From Streptomyces sp. CB02414 (lineage in GTDB: Bacteria > Actinomycetota > Actinomycetes > Streptomycetales > Streptomycetaceae), in assembly GCF_001905385.1 (NCBI RefSeq), contig NZ_LIPF01000004.1, forward strand, positions 434,001 through 498,000: a stretch of 64,000 bases of DNA, read 5' to 3'. This document shows positions 25,481-34,070 of the stretch, piece by piece. Numbering within the stretch: the stretch's first letter is position 1; each line of letters starts with the position of its first letter. Position numbers and translations under genes: made by a program. Under the pieces are notes generated by a model that saw only the letters and a program-made list of their open reading frames with translations, was not told where the DNA came from and searched no databases.

Positions 25481-26131
25481 ATGACCCGCGTCCTCATCAC
25501 CGGCTTCGCCCCCTTCGGCGGCGAGAGCGTGAACCCGTCCTGGCAGGCGGCGTCCCTGGTGGCCGCCGAACCGCCCGCCGGGCTCGACGTCAGGGCCGCC
25601 GAACTGCCCTGCGTCTTCGGCGAGTCCCTCGACTTCCTGGGCGACGCCGTCCGCGCCCACACCCCCGACCTGGTGCTCTGCCTGGGCCAGGCGGGCGGAC
25701 GCCCCGGCGTCACCGTCGAACGCGTCGGCCTCAACGTCGACGACGCGCGCATCCCCGACAACGCGGGCCGGCAGCCCGTCGACGAACCCGTCGTCCAAGG
25801 CGGCCCGGCCGCCTACTTCTCCACCCTCCCCGTCAAGGCCTGCGTCGCCGCGATGCGGGAGGCCGGCGTCCCCGCCGCCGTCTCCAACACGGCAGGCACC
25901 TTCGTCTGCAACCACGTGGCCTACGGCCTCGGCCACCTCATCGCCACCGAATTCCCGCACACGCGGGGCGGTTTCGTCCACGTGCCCTGGGCGCCGGAAC
26001 AGGTCACCGACGGCACCGCGCCGTCCCTGCCGTCCGCCACCGTCGCCCACGGCCTGCGCGCCCTCCTGTCCGCGGCCGCCCGCACCCCGGCCGGGCAGGA
26101 CCTCAAGGTCACCGAAGGAGCCACCCACTGA
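25481..26131 (+). CDS. pcp: Pyroglutamyl-peptidase I (pyrrolidone-carboxylate peptidase)
   Basis: A 216-residue C15-family cysteine peptidase. The triad is visible at the canonical spacing: Glu80 in GVTVERVG, Cys143 in NTAGTFVCNHVAYG, His167 in GGFVHVPW. N-terminal VLITGFAPFGGESVNPS is characteristic. It removes N-terminal pyroglutamate from peptides in the cytoplasm, feeding free 5-oxoproline to PxpABC encoded across the divergent promoter. AAGGA lies 6 bases before ATG 25481. The stop shares a base with the next start. Confidence 0.95.
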   Translation: MTRVLITGFAPFGGESVNPSWQAASLVAAEPPAGLDVRAAELPCVFGESLDFLGDAVRAHTPDLVLCLGQAGGRPGVTVERVGLNVDDARIPDNAGRQPVDEPVVQGGPAAYFSTLPVKACVAAMREAGVPAAVSNTAGTFVCNHVAYGLGHLIATEFPHTRGGFVHVPWAPEQVTDGTAPSLPSATVAHGLRALLSAAARTPAGQDLKVTEGATH

Positions 26132-27144
26132 TGCCGCTGAGCACCCACGCCGCGCCCTTCGCCCGGCTCGCCCTCGCCAACATCACCCGCGAGTACCCCA
26201 ACTTCCCCGCCCACCTGACCACCTCGCCCGACGAGCACCTCGCGCCCCGCTCCCTGCACCCGGCCTTCTACGGCGCCTACGACTGGCACTCCTCGGTCCA
26301 CATGCACTGGCTGCTCGTCCGCCTGCTGCGCCGCCACGGCGGGACACCCGCACTGCCGGACACCGCACGGGCCGTCGCCGTACTCGACCGGCACCTCACC
26401 CCCGGCAATGCCGCCGCCGAAGCCGCCTACCTCCGCGACCGCCCGTCCTTCGAGCGGCCCTACGGATGGGCGTGGCTGCTCGTCCTCGCGGCGGAGTGCC
26501 GGGCCCTGAAGAACGAGTCCGGCGCCCGCTGGGCCGACGCGCTGGAGCCGGCCGTCGCCGCCGTCGACGGGCTGCTGGCCGCCTGGCTGCCCAAGGCCAC
26601 CTACCCCGTACGCCACGGGAACCACCCCAACAGCGCCTTCGCCCTGGGCCTCGCGCTCGACTCGGGGGAACTGTCGCCGGCGACCGACCGCGCCGTGCGC
26701 GAACGCCTCCTCACCTGGTTCGCCGACGACCACGACGCGCCCGCGCACTGGGAACCGTCCGGTCAGGACTTCCTGTCCCCGGCGCTGACCGAGGCGGACG
26801 CCATGCGCCGGGTGCTGCCGAAGGACGGGTTCGAGGCGTGGCTCGACCGCTTCCTGCCCGCGCTGCGCTCCGGCGCCCCGTGTCCGCTGCTCGATGTGCC
26901 CGTGGTCTCCGACCACGCCGACCCGCAGATCGGCCATCTGCTGGGCCTGACCCTCAGCAGGGCGGCCGCCCTGCGTTCCCTGGCCGACACCCTGCCCGAG
27001 GGGCCCGTCCGCGGCCGCCTGGACGAGGCGGCCGGCGCCCACCTCGCGGCGGGCCTGCCCGCGGTGGAGCGCGGCGACTTCACCACCGACCACTGGCTGG
27101 CGACGTTCGCGGCACTCGCCCTCGACCCCGTCGGTCTCCGCTGA
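26131..27144 (+). CDS. DUF2891 family protein
   Basis: A 337-residue cytoplasmic protein of DUF2891. Conserved segments are ITREYPNFPAHL, SLHPAFYGAYDWHSSVHMHWLLVRLLR, RPYGWAWLL, RHGNHPNSAFAL and HWEPSGQDFLSPALTEADAMRR. It looks all-helical and His/Trp-rich, resembling (alpha/alpha) toroid proteins, but no catalytic residues are established. The ATG overlaps the pcp stop by one base (TGATG), so it is the last member of the pyroglutamate operon. A role in pyroglutamyl-peptide or glutamate-derivative handling is inferred from position only. Confidence 0.8.
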   Translation: MPLSTHAAPFARLALANITREYPNFPAHLTTSPDEHLAPRSLHPAFYGAYDWHSSVHMHWLLVRLLRRHGGTPALPDTARAVAVLDRHLTPGNAAAEAAYLRDRPSFERPYGWAWLLVLAAECRALKNESGARWADALEPAVAAVDGLLAAWLPKATYPVRHGNHPNSAFALGLALDSGELSPATDRAVRERLLTWFADDHDAPAHWEPSGQDFLSPALTEADAMRRVLPKDGFEAWLDRFLPALRSGAPCPLLDVPVVSDHADPQIGHLLGLTLSRAAALRSLADTLPEGPVRGRLDEAAGAHLAAGLPAVERGDFTTDHWLATFAALALDPVGLR

Positions 27145-27153
27145 TCAGCTGCG

Positions 27154-27169
27154 CGACGCCGCGGCGTCG
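27154..27169. terminator. Palindromic hairpin after the pyroglutamate operon
   Basis: CGACGCCGCGGCGTCG is a perfect palindrome 9 bases after the DUF2891 stop. It is a probable terminator stem without a T-run. Confidence 0.45.
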
Positions 27170-27268
27170 GCGCGCACCTGCTCGGGATGCCGCCGCCCCG
27201 TTCCCGTAGTCTCCTGCGTGCAGACGTCGGTGCCATGCGTGGTGCCACGGTGAGGGGAAGGGGCGGCG

Positions 27269-28117
27269 GTGTTCGCAAGGGGGACGCGGTTGCTCGCGGG
27301 CGCCATGGCCGTGGCCTGTCTGGTGCTCCTCGGTCCCAGCGCACCGGTCGGAGCCCTCCTGGCCAGGCCGCTGCCCGCCGGCGCCGCCGACGGCGTCGTA
27401 CCGAACCGGGTCATGACATGGAACATCTGCAACCCCTGCGAGGTCAGCAACGTCGACCGGGCGGCGGACATCGCCACCTACGCGCCGCAGGTCATCGGCC
27501 TCCAGGAAGCGTGCGTGCGCGACGTCGAGCAGATCCGGGCCTACCTGCGGAGCCTCTACGGGCTGGCGTACCACGTCGAGTACGGGACCGTCCTGCGCAA
27601 GCGCAGCCGTTGCGGCGGAACGCCGTGGAACCCGGGAGCCTTCGGGCAGGCGATCCTGTCCGCGGCACCGATGACCGACCGGGTCAGCGTGGAGTACCCC
27701 GACGGCGGTTCCGAGGACCGCGGGTACCTGGCGGTCACCACCGTGGTGGGCGGCCACCCGGTGCGGGTCTTCAACACCCACCTCGCCCACCGGCGTCAGC
27801 AGCCGGTCCGGGCACACCAGACCGGAGTGCTCGCCGCGGCCGTCGAGCGCCACGACCGCGCGATCGTACTGGGCGACTTCAACGCCGTGCCGGACGCCTC
27901 CGAACTCTCCCCGCTGTGGGCACTGGCCGCCGGTTCGGACGCCGAGTGCCGCCCGTCTCCCGCCGCCGCCACGTGCGAGCCGACCACCGACTGGAACAGC
28001 CGGTTCGACTACGTCTTCCTGCGCGGCATCGGCTCGGTCGAACAGCACGTCCACCCCACCACGTACTCGGACCACCACCTGTTGCACACGGACGTGGTCC
28101 CGGCCCGGGACGCCTGA
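27269..28117 (+). CDS. Secreted endonuclease/exonuclease/phosphatase-family protein
   Basis: A 282-residue protein with an N-terminal signal peptide (LLAGAMAVACLVLLG, then Ala-rich cleavage region). The EEP (DNase I-like) fold is shown by VMTWNICN, GLQEAC (metal Glu), NTHLAH, GDFNAVPDA, FDYVF and the terminal SDHHLL catalytic His motif. Possible substrates include nucleic acids, sphingomyelin or phosphoinositides. A Cys pair (CNPC) and further Cys suggest disulfides after export. GTG 27269 follows a purine-rich GGGGAAGGGG. It lies tail-to-tail with the sirtuin gene. Confidence 0.85.
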   Translation: MFARGTRLLAGAMAVACLVLLGPSAPVGALLARPLPAGAADGVVPNRVMTWNICNPCEVSNVDRAADIATYAPQVIGLQEACVRDVEQIRAYLRSLYGLAYHVEYGTVLRKRSRCGGTPWNPGAFGQAILSAAPMTDRVSVEYPDGGSEDRGYLAVTTVVGGHPVRVFNTHLAHRRQQPVRAHQTGVLAAAVERHDRAIVLGDFNAVPDASELSPLWALAAGSDAECRPSPAAATCEPTTDWNSRFDYVFLRGIGSVEQHVHPTTYSDHHLLHTDVVPARDA

Positions 28118-28129
28118 GCCGGCCGGGGA

Positions 28130-29056
28130 CTACGACGCGGACGGGGCAGCCGGCCGAGGGCCGTGCCCGTCGCCGTCGGCGGGGATGCCCAGCCGGCCCG
28201 CCACGGTGGTGAGGGCCGCTCCCAGGGGGACCGAGACCCGGGCGAGGGCGTGCCGGTCACCCCGGGTCGGGTCGCGGTTGACGATCAGCACCGGCTTCCC
28301 GGCCTCGGCCGCCTGACGGACGAAACGCAGCCCGGACATCACCGTCAGCGACGAGCCCAGGACCAGCAACGAGGCCGCCTCCCGCACCAGCGTCCGGCAG
28401 TGCTCGACGCGCCCCGGCGGGACGTTCTCGCCGAAGAAGACGACGTCCGGTTTGAGGACGCCGCCGCAGACCGCGCAGGACACCACCCGGAAGTCGCCGA
28501 CCTGTTCGTCGGTGAGGTCGGCGTCACCGTCCGGGTTGATGCCCGCGGCCACCGGGTCGAAGCCCGGATTGGCCTCCTCGAGCCGCCGGGCGAGTTCCCG
28601 GCGTGGGCTGAAGGCGCCGCAGGTCAGGCAGACGACGCGGTCCAGGCTGCCGTGCAGCTCCACGACGTCCGCACTGCCGGCCGCCTGGTGCAGGCCGTCG
28701 ACGTTCTGGGTGATCACGCCCGAGAGCAGGCCCCGCCGCCCGAAAGCGGCCACGGCGCGGTGCCCGGCGTTGGGGCGGGCACGGCCGAAGGTGCGCCAGC
28801 CGAGGTGGCTGCGTGCCCAGTACCGGCGCCGGGCCAGGGGATGGGCGGTGAAGTCCTGGTACGTCATCGGAGTGTGCCGGCTCAGGCTTCCGCCCTCGCC
28901 CCGGTAGTCGGGAATGCCCGACTCCGTCGAGATGCCGGCACCGCTGAGCACAAGCACCCCGCCGGCTCCCACGGCGTCGGCGACCGGCCGCAGGTCCGTG
29001 GTGCCCGGGGGCAGGTCCTCGGCGGGGGTCCAGCTCAGAGTGGGGCGCATGCGCAT
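28130..29056 (-). CDS. Sir2-family NAD-dependent protein deacetylase
   Basis: A 308-residue sirtuin. NAD-binding GAGISTESGIPDYRG, TQNVDGLHQ and GSSLTVMSG are present, with the catalytic His in VELHGSLD. The structural zinc is held by CLTC and CAVC, about 48 residues apart. The ~30-residue insert between the cysteine pairs (PVAAGINPDGDADL) is seen in actinobacterial class II (SIRT4-like) sirtuins. It removes acyl groups from lysines and makes nicotinamide and O-acyl-ADP-ribose. MRMRP gives two in-frame ATGs (29056 and 29050). Confidence 0.92.
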   Translation of the reverse strand: MRMRPTLSWTPAEDLPPGTTDLRPVADAVGAGGVLVLSGAGISTESGIPDYRGEGGSLSRHTPMTYQDFTAHPLARRRYWARSHLGWRTFGRARPNAGHRAVAAFGRRGLLSGVITQNVDGLHQAAGSADVVELHGSLDRVVCLTCGAFSPRRELARRLEEANPGFDPVAAGINPDGDADLTDEQVGDFRVVSCAVCGGVLKPDVVFFGENVPPGRVEHCRTLVREAASLLVLGSSLTVMSGLRFVRQAAEAGKPVLIVNRDPTRGDRHALARVSVPLGAALTTVAGRLGIPADGDGHGPRPAAPSAS

Positions 29057-29194
29057 GCGGCAAGGGTACGTAACGGGCGGCCCGGGCAGGGCCCGGCGGG
29101 ACGGCCGCGAGGTGAACGGCGCCGTCGTCCGCACTCCACTGCGCGATCGGACCATCCCCGGGGCACTGCCGGACGGTCCGCGCGGGCACGATGA

Positions 29195-29476
<282 letters not shown>

Positions 29477-29480
29477 CCCG

Positions 29481-30464
29481 TCAGTCGATCCGCACGACGA
29501 ACTTGCCCCGCACGCCTCCCGCTTCCAGCGCCCGGTGGGCCGCCCCGATCTCCTCGAGCGGGAACACGGTGTCCACGACCGGGCGGATCGCGCCGTCCGC
29601 CACGTGGGCCGCCAGGTCGTTGAAGAGCCCGGTCCTCGGGTTGCCGCTGAAGAAGCGCACCCGGCGGCGGCCGTGCACGGTACTGGCCAGGAGGTAGCCG
29701 AGGGAGGCGACGGGGCGCTCGACGTCGAAGGCGATGGACACCATGCGGCCGCCGGGAGTGAGCAGCCGGCGGTGGGCGTCGAGGTCCTTGCCCACGGTGT
29801 CGAGCACCACGTCGTACCGGCCGAGGCCGGCCGGGCCGGTGGCACGGTAGTCGTGGACCTCGTCGGCGCCGAGGTCACGGACGAGGGCGAGGTTGTCCGC
29901 GCGGGCCAGCCCGGTCACGTGCGCCCCCATCGCCTTGCCCAGCTGGACGGCGACATGACCGACGCCGCCCGCGGCGCCGCGGACGAGAAGGCGCTCGCCG
30001 GGGCGCAGCCGCGCCTTGTCGCGCAGCGCCGTGATCGCCGTGGTGCCCGCGGGCAGCGCCGCCGCCTCGACCAGGTCGAGCCGCTGCGGGACCCGGCCCA
30101 GCTGACGCGGGCGGACGGCCACGTACTCGGCGGCGCTGCCGAAGCCGGAGGCGCGGGGCATGATGCCCCACACGCGGTCGCCCACGGCGGGCCCGGTGAC
30201 GGCCGCGCCGAGCGCGACGACCTGTCCGGCGAAGTCGAGTCCCGTCCGCTGGGGGAACTTCCGTCCCGTCACCAGGCGCACGCGGCCCGCGCGGGCCAGC
30301 AGTTCACCGCCGTTGACGCTGGTCGCCCGGACCCGTACCAGGACCTCACCGGGTCCCGGCGCGGGCTTCGGCGCCTTCCCCACGTAGAGCACCTCGGGAC
30401 CGCCGAAGCGGTCGTACATCACGGCTCGCATCATCTCGGACACTGTCTGCACCTCGTTCGTCAT
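29481..30464 (-). CDS. Zinc-free medium-chain dehydrogenase / NADPH:quinone oxidoreductase
   Basis: A 327-residue MDR-superfamily reductase. MRAVMYDRFGGPEVL starts the GroES-like domain and LLVRGAAGGVGHVAVQLGKAMGAHVTG is the NADPH-binding fold. It lacks the zinc-binding Cys/His set of alcohol dehydrogenases. The C-terminal FPLEEIGAAHRALEAGGVRGKFVV is typical of quinone oxidoreductases. It is divergent from a TetR gene with a 24-bp operator 26 bases upstream. This arrangement is common for electrophile- or quinone-responsive pairs. ATG 30464 and ATG 30434 are both possible. Confidence 0.88.
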   Translation of the reverse strand: MTNEVQTVSEMMRAVMYDRFGGPEVLYVGKAPKPAPGPGEVLVRVRATSVNGGELLARAGRVRLVTGRKFPQRTGLDFAGQVVALGAAVTGPAVGDRVWGIMPRASGFGSAAEYVAVRPRQLGRVPQRLDLVEAAALPAGTTAITALRDKARLRPGERLLVRGAAGGVGHVAVQLGKAMGAHVTGLARADNLALVRDLGADEVHDYRATGPAGLGRYDVVLDTVGKDLDAHRRLLTPGGRMVSIAFDVERPVASLGYLLASTVHGRRRVRFFSGNPRTGLFNDLAAHVADGAIRPVVDTVFPLEEIGAAHRALEAGGVRGKFVVRID

Positions 30465-30490
30465 GGCTCTCGCCGTCGAACGTACGATGC

Positions 30491-30514
30491 CAAGTGGAGG
30501 GGGGCGTCCACTTG
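30491..30514. promoter_or_regulatory. TetR operator between the quinone oxidoreductase and its regulator
   Basis: CAAGTGGA (30491-30498) and its exact complement TCCACTTG (30507-30514) are separated by 8 bases. This perfect dyad lies between the divergent genes. It also argues that the TetR protein starts downstream at 30523, since an earlier start would place the operator in its coding sequence. Confidence 0.7.
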
Positions 30515-30522
30515 TACCGGAG

Positions 30523-31164
30523 GTGAGAGGGATCGACGGGAAATCCTCTCGGTTGCGCGCCGACGCGCGGCGCAACCGGCAGCAGATCCTGGAAGCCGCC
30601 CGGGAGGTCTTCGCCCGGGACGGCGTGGACGTGCCGATGGCGGTCATCGCCCGCAGGGCGAACGTGGGCGTCGCCACGCTCTACCGGCGCTTCCCGACCC
30701 GCGACGACCTGGTCCGGGAGGTGTTCGCCGAGCAGGTCGAAGCCTGCACGGCGGCGCTGGACGAGGCGCTGGACGACCCCGACCCGTGGCGCGGCTTCTG
30801 CCACGTGATCGAGAAGATCTGCGCCCTGCAGGCCGCTGAGCGGGGCTTCACCACCGCCTTCCTCAGCGCCTTCCCGGAGCGGGCCGCGGACCACTCGCGC
30901 CGCCGCCTGGACGGGGAGCGCGGTTTCGCGACCCTCGTCCGACGGGCACAGGGAGCAGGGAAGCTGCGGCCGGACTTCCACCCGTCCGACCTCACCGTGG
31001 TGCTGCTCGCCAACAGCGCGCTGTCCGGGACACCCGACCCCGAGGCCGCGTCCAGGCGGCTCGTCGGCCTGCTCCTCGACGCCTTCCGCGCGGGCCCCGC
31101 ACGGCAGGCACTGCCGCCGCCGACCGGCCTCGGCCTGACGCACCTGCATGCTCCGGCGTCGTAG
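30523..31164 (+). CDS. TetR-family transcriptional regulator
   Basis: A 213-residue regulator with an N-terminal TetR helix-turn-helix: RADARRNRQQILEAAREVFARDGVDVPMAVIARRANVGVATLYRRFPTRDDLV (quoted in parts: QQILEAAREVF, IARRANVGVATLYRRFP). The C-terminal helical ligand domain is ordinary. It probably represses the divergent quinone oxidoreductase through the operator at 30491-30514 and responds to an electrophile or aromatic compound. GTG 30523 keeps the operator outside the gene; ATG 30487 is an alternative. Confidence 0.88.
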   Translation: MRGIDGKSSRLRADARRNRQQILEAAREVFARDGVDVPMAVIARRANVGVATLYRRFPTRDDLVREVFAEQVEACTAALDEALDDPDPWRGFCHVIEKICALQAAERGFTTAFLSAFPERAADHSRRRLDGERGFATLVRRAQGAGKLRPDFHPSDLTVVLLANSALSGTPDPEAASRRLVGLLLDAFRAGPARQALPPPTGLGLTHLHAPAS

Positions 31165-31197
31165 GCCCCGCGGCCGGGGGAGGGGCCCGGCCCTTCC

Positions 31198-32982
31198 CTA
31201 CGCCGCCGGTCGGCCCGCCCGGCGCAGAGCCAGCACCGCGTTGTGCCCGCCGAAGCCGAAGGAGTTGCTCAGGACGAGGTCGCCCGAGCCCGGCAGGGTC
31301 CGCGGTTCGCCGCGTACGAGGTCCAGATCGACCGCGTCGTCGACCTCGGCGCAGCCGACCGTGGGAGGCACCACCCCGTGGTGCAGGGTGAGTACCGCGG
31401 CGACGGCCTCGACCCCGCCCGCGGCACCCTGGAGGTGTCCCAGGTGGCCCTTGAGCGCCGTGACCGGCACCTCGCGTCGCCCCAGCACGCCGCGCACGGC
31501 CCGTGCCTCGGCGAGATCGCCGTCGACCGTGGCCGTGGCGTGCGCGTTGACGTGGACGACGTCCTCGACGCGGGCCCCGGCGTCCCGTACCGCCCGCCGC
31601 AGCGCGAGCGCGATGCCGTCGCCGGACGGATCCGGCGCCGCGACGTGGTGGGCGTCGGCGGACAGTCCCCAGCCGGCCGCCTCGCAGTAGATGCGCGCCC
31701 CGCGGGCACGGGCGTGCTCCTCGGACTCCAGGACGAGTATTCCCGCCCCCTCCGCGTTGACGAAGCCGTCACGGTCCTTGGCGAACGGGTGGGAGGGCGA
31801 ACCCGCCGACGGGTCACCCTCGGCCAGCGCCCGCATGGCGGCGAAGGACGCCATGATCGCCGGTGTGACCACCGCCTCGGCACCGCCCGCGAGGGCCACG
31901 TCGACCCGGCCGTACCGGATGCGGTCGACGGCCTGCCCGATCGCCTCGGTGCCGGAGGCGCACGCGCTGGTGACGGTGCGCGCCTCGCCGGTGATGTGCA
32001 GGTCGAGCGAGACCTGCGAGGCGGCCTGCGAGGGGACCGACATGGGCGTGGTGAGCGGGGAGACACCGCGCGGCCCCTTCTCCCGCAGCTTCCGGTCCCC
32101 GCCGACGAGCACCGACGCGTCCCCGAGGATGGCGCCGAGGCTCACTCCGACCCGCTCCGGGTCGAGCCCGCTCTCGCGGGTACCGCCGTCCTGGTAACCA
32201 GCGTCGGCCCAGGCCTCGCGCGCGGCCAGCACGGCGAACTGGGCGGCGCGGTTCATCCGGCGCGCCGCCTGCCGGGGCAGCAGCCCGGCCGGGTCCACCG
32301 GCACCGTCCCGGCGATCCGCACCGGCAGCCCGTCGAACTCCTCGTCCACCAACTCCCGTATGCCGTGCCGTCCTTCGAGCAGCCCGTGCCACAACTCGCC
32401 CGTGCCGATGCCCAGCGGGGTGACGGCGCCGAGCCCGGTGACGACGACGCGCCGCCCGCCGGCCGCCAGGGCCTCCCGCGCGGGACGCGGCTCGTGCCGT
32501 ACGACGTCGCCCTCCCGGTCGGCCCCGGCGGCCCACCGGCGTACGTCGGCGTCGGTCACGCCGGCGTCGGCATCCTGTGCCGTGTCGCGGTGCCAGGCGC
32601 CCCAGCGGCGGACGTACGTCACCTGCCGGGCCCGCGGGTCGACGGCGCGGAGGCGGGTCACCCGGTCCCCGTCGTGGAATTCGACGTCGTCGAGGGCGGG
32701 CGAGCTCACCAGCGGCACCGCGGACACGTCCAGCCGCCGCCCGGCGACGGTCACCCGCTGCTCGCGCCGCAGTTCCTCCTCGTGGTCCACCCCGCCCAGC
32801 GGCGGCCGCAGCGCGACCAGGATCACCTCGGGGGAGGCGGGCTGGGTGTGCGTGACCACGTACCACCGGTTCGCGGCCGCGTCCTCGGGGGACCGGGCGA
32901 GCAGATCGCCGGGGACGACCTCGGCGGCGGTGACCGTGTAGGGGCGTATCGGTACTTCAGGCGTTTCGGGGCAGTGGGTCAT
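31198..32982 (-). CDS. Beta-ketoacyl-ACP synthase (FabF-like) with unusual N-terminal extension
   Basis: A 594-residue protein. From about residue 178 it is a complete KAS II domain: RRVVVTGLGAVTPLG, active-site Cys in VTSACASGTEA, His in VNAHATATVDGD and His in LKGHLGHLQGAAGG, ending SFGFGGHNAVL. The first ~175 residues are unlike a ketosynthase: PYTVTAAEVVPGDLLARS, then a beta-rich segment and DGDRVTRLRAVDPRARQVTYVRRWG. No ATG separates the two parts, so I take it as one fusion. There is no ACP or other fatty acid or polyketide gene beside it. The role is unknown, and the catalytic triad is intact. Confidence 0.85.
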   Translation of the reverse strand: MTHCPETPEVPIRPYTVTAAEVVPGDLLARSPEDAAANRWYVVTHTQPASPEVILVALRPPLGGVDHEEELRREQRVTVAGRRLDVSAVPLVSSPALDDVEFHDGDRVTRLRAVDPRARQVTYVRRWGAWHRDTAQDADAGVTDADVRRWAAGADREGDVVRHEPRPAREALAAGGRRVVVTGLGAVTPLGIGTGELWHGLLEGRHGIRELVDEEFDGLPVRIAGTVPVDPAGLLPRQAARRMNRAAQFAVLAAREAWADAGYQDGGTRESGLDPERVGVSLGAILGDASVLVGGDRKLREKGPRGVSPLTTPMSVPSQAASQVSLDLHITGEARTVTSACASGTEAIGQAVDRIRYGRVDVALAGGAEAVVTPAIMASFAAMRALAEGDPSAGSPSHPFAKDRDGFVNAEGAGILVLESEEHARARGARIYCEAAGWGLSADAHHVAAPDPSGDGIALALRRAVRDAGARVEDVVHVNAHATATVDGDLAEARAVRGVLGRREVPVTALKGHLGHLQGAAGGVEAVAAVLTLHHGVVPPTVGCAEVDDAVDLDLVRGEPRTLPGSGDLVLSNSFGFGGHNAVLALRRAGRPAA

Positions 32983-33018
32983 GTCCGAGCATGCTCTCTT
33001 TGGTCCGAACTGTCGTAC

Positions 33019-33032
33019 TGGAAGCGCTTATG
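33019..33032. promoter_or_regulatory. AAGCGCTT palindrome upstream of the ketosynthase
   Basis: TGGAAGCGCTTATG contains an 8-bp perfect palindrome about 40 bases before the ketosynthase start. It resembles LacI-type operator cores. Confidence 0.3.
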
Positions 33033-33091
33033 AGTGTTCTGTACGAAGTGCGAACCGGCCATTGTTGAACTCAGGACATGTCCGTTTTGCT

Positions 33092-33103
33092 CCGGTATAC
33101 CGG
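33092..33103. promoter_or_regulatory. CCGGTATACCGG palindrome upstream of the ketosynthase
   Basis: A perfect 12-bp palindrome in the 214-bp region between the aldo/keto reductase stop and the ketosynthase start. A second palindrome, GGACATGTCC, is at 33074-33083. Either could be an operator; no regulator gene is adjacent. Confidence 0.35.
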
Positions 33104-33196
33104 TCGGGTGACGCGCGACACAGTGGACAAGTCACCGGCTACGTAAGGGGGTTGACCCCACGGAGCTGGTCTGTGCGAAACGTCACGAAACCCGTC

Positions 33197-34039
33197 CTAG
33201 GCGGAGGCCTCCGCCAGTCGGTCCAGCCGTGTGCGATGAGCCGGTGTCAGGTGAAGACGCTCGGCGGCGAGGTTCTCCTCCAGGTGGTCGATCCGGGCAG
33301 TGCCGGGAATGGGGAGGACGACCGGGGAGCGGCCGAGGAGCCAGGCGAGCGCGACCTGCGTGGGGGTGGCGCCGGTCTCGGCGGCCACGGCGGCGACCTC
33401 GGCCCTGCTTCCCGCGTCCCCCCAGGCGACGGGGCGCCACGGCAGGAAGGCGATCCCCGCTGCCGCACAGGCGGTGAGTACGGGCTCGTGCTCACGGTCC
33501 AGCAGGTTGTAGCGGTTCTGCACACTGGCGATGTCGACGATGCGGCGGGCCTGCTCGAGTTCGCCGACCGTGACCTCGGACAGCCCGATCCGCCCGATCT
33601 TGCCTTCGGCCCGCAGCTCCCGCAGCGTCCCGAGCTGGTCGGCGAGCGGCGTCTCGGGATCGACGCGGTGCAGCTGAAGCAGCTCGATCCGCTCGACGCG
33701 CAGTCGGCGCAGCGCGTGGTCGACCTGCTCCCGCAGCACGGACGGCCGCCCGTCGAGCTGCCACTCGCCCGACGGCCCCGAACGGGCGACGCCGACCTTG
33801 GTGGTGACGAGCAGACCGTCCGGATAGGGGTGCAGAGCCTCGGCCAGCAGTTCTTCGTTGGTGCCCCCGCCGTACAAGTACGCGGTGTCGATGAGCGTGA
33901 CACCCAACTCGACGGCCCGCCGGGCCACCGCGACGGAGGCCGCACGGGCCGGGCCCGGCCCCGTCGGCAGGTGCATGGCCCCGAACCCGAGCCGCCGCAC
34001 CTCCAGGTCCCCGGTGATACGAAACACAGTTGCCGTCAC
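33197..34039 (-). CDS. Aldo/keto reductase
   Basis: A 280-residue TIM-barrel reductase with all four catalytic elements: Asp and Tyr in LIDTAYLYGGGTNEE, Lys in LLVTTKVGV, His in LLQLHRVDPETP. The C-terminal NADPH loop is VVLPIPGTARIDHLEENL. It is shorter than the YghZ type at 3254 and belongs to the small aldo/keto reductases common in streptomycetes; the substrate is unknown. The start is GTG 34039 with GAGGGA upstream. The MFS gene ends 31 bases upstream on the same strand, so they may be cotranscribed. Confidence 0.88.
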   Translation of the reverse strand: MTATVFRITGDLEVRRLGFGAMHLPTGPGPARAASVAVARRAVELGVTLIDTAYLYGGGTNEELLAEALHPYPDGLLVTTKVGVARSGPSGEWQLDGRPSVLREQVDHALRRLRVERIELLQLHRVDPETPLADQLGTLRELRAEGKIGRIGLSEVTVGELEQARRIVDIASVQNRYNLLDREHEPVLTACAAAGIAFLPWRPVAWGDAGSRAEVAAVAAETGATPTQVALAWLLGRSPVVLPIPGTARIDHLEENLAAERLHLTPAHRTRLDRLAEASA

Positions 34040-34070
34040 GTGCGGTCCCTCCCCCTCGTCCGAAGCGACC

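Noticed and set aside
30463..30522. Longer TetR protein starting at ATG 30463 or 30487
   Set aside because: It would place the perfect TetR operator in coding sequence, and the added residues precede the normal start of the helix-turn-helix domain.
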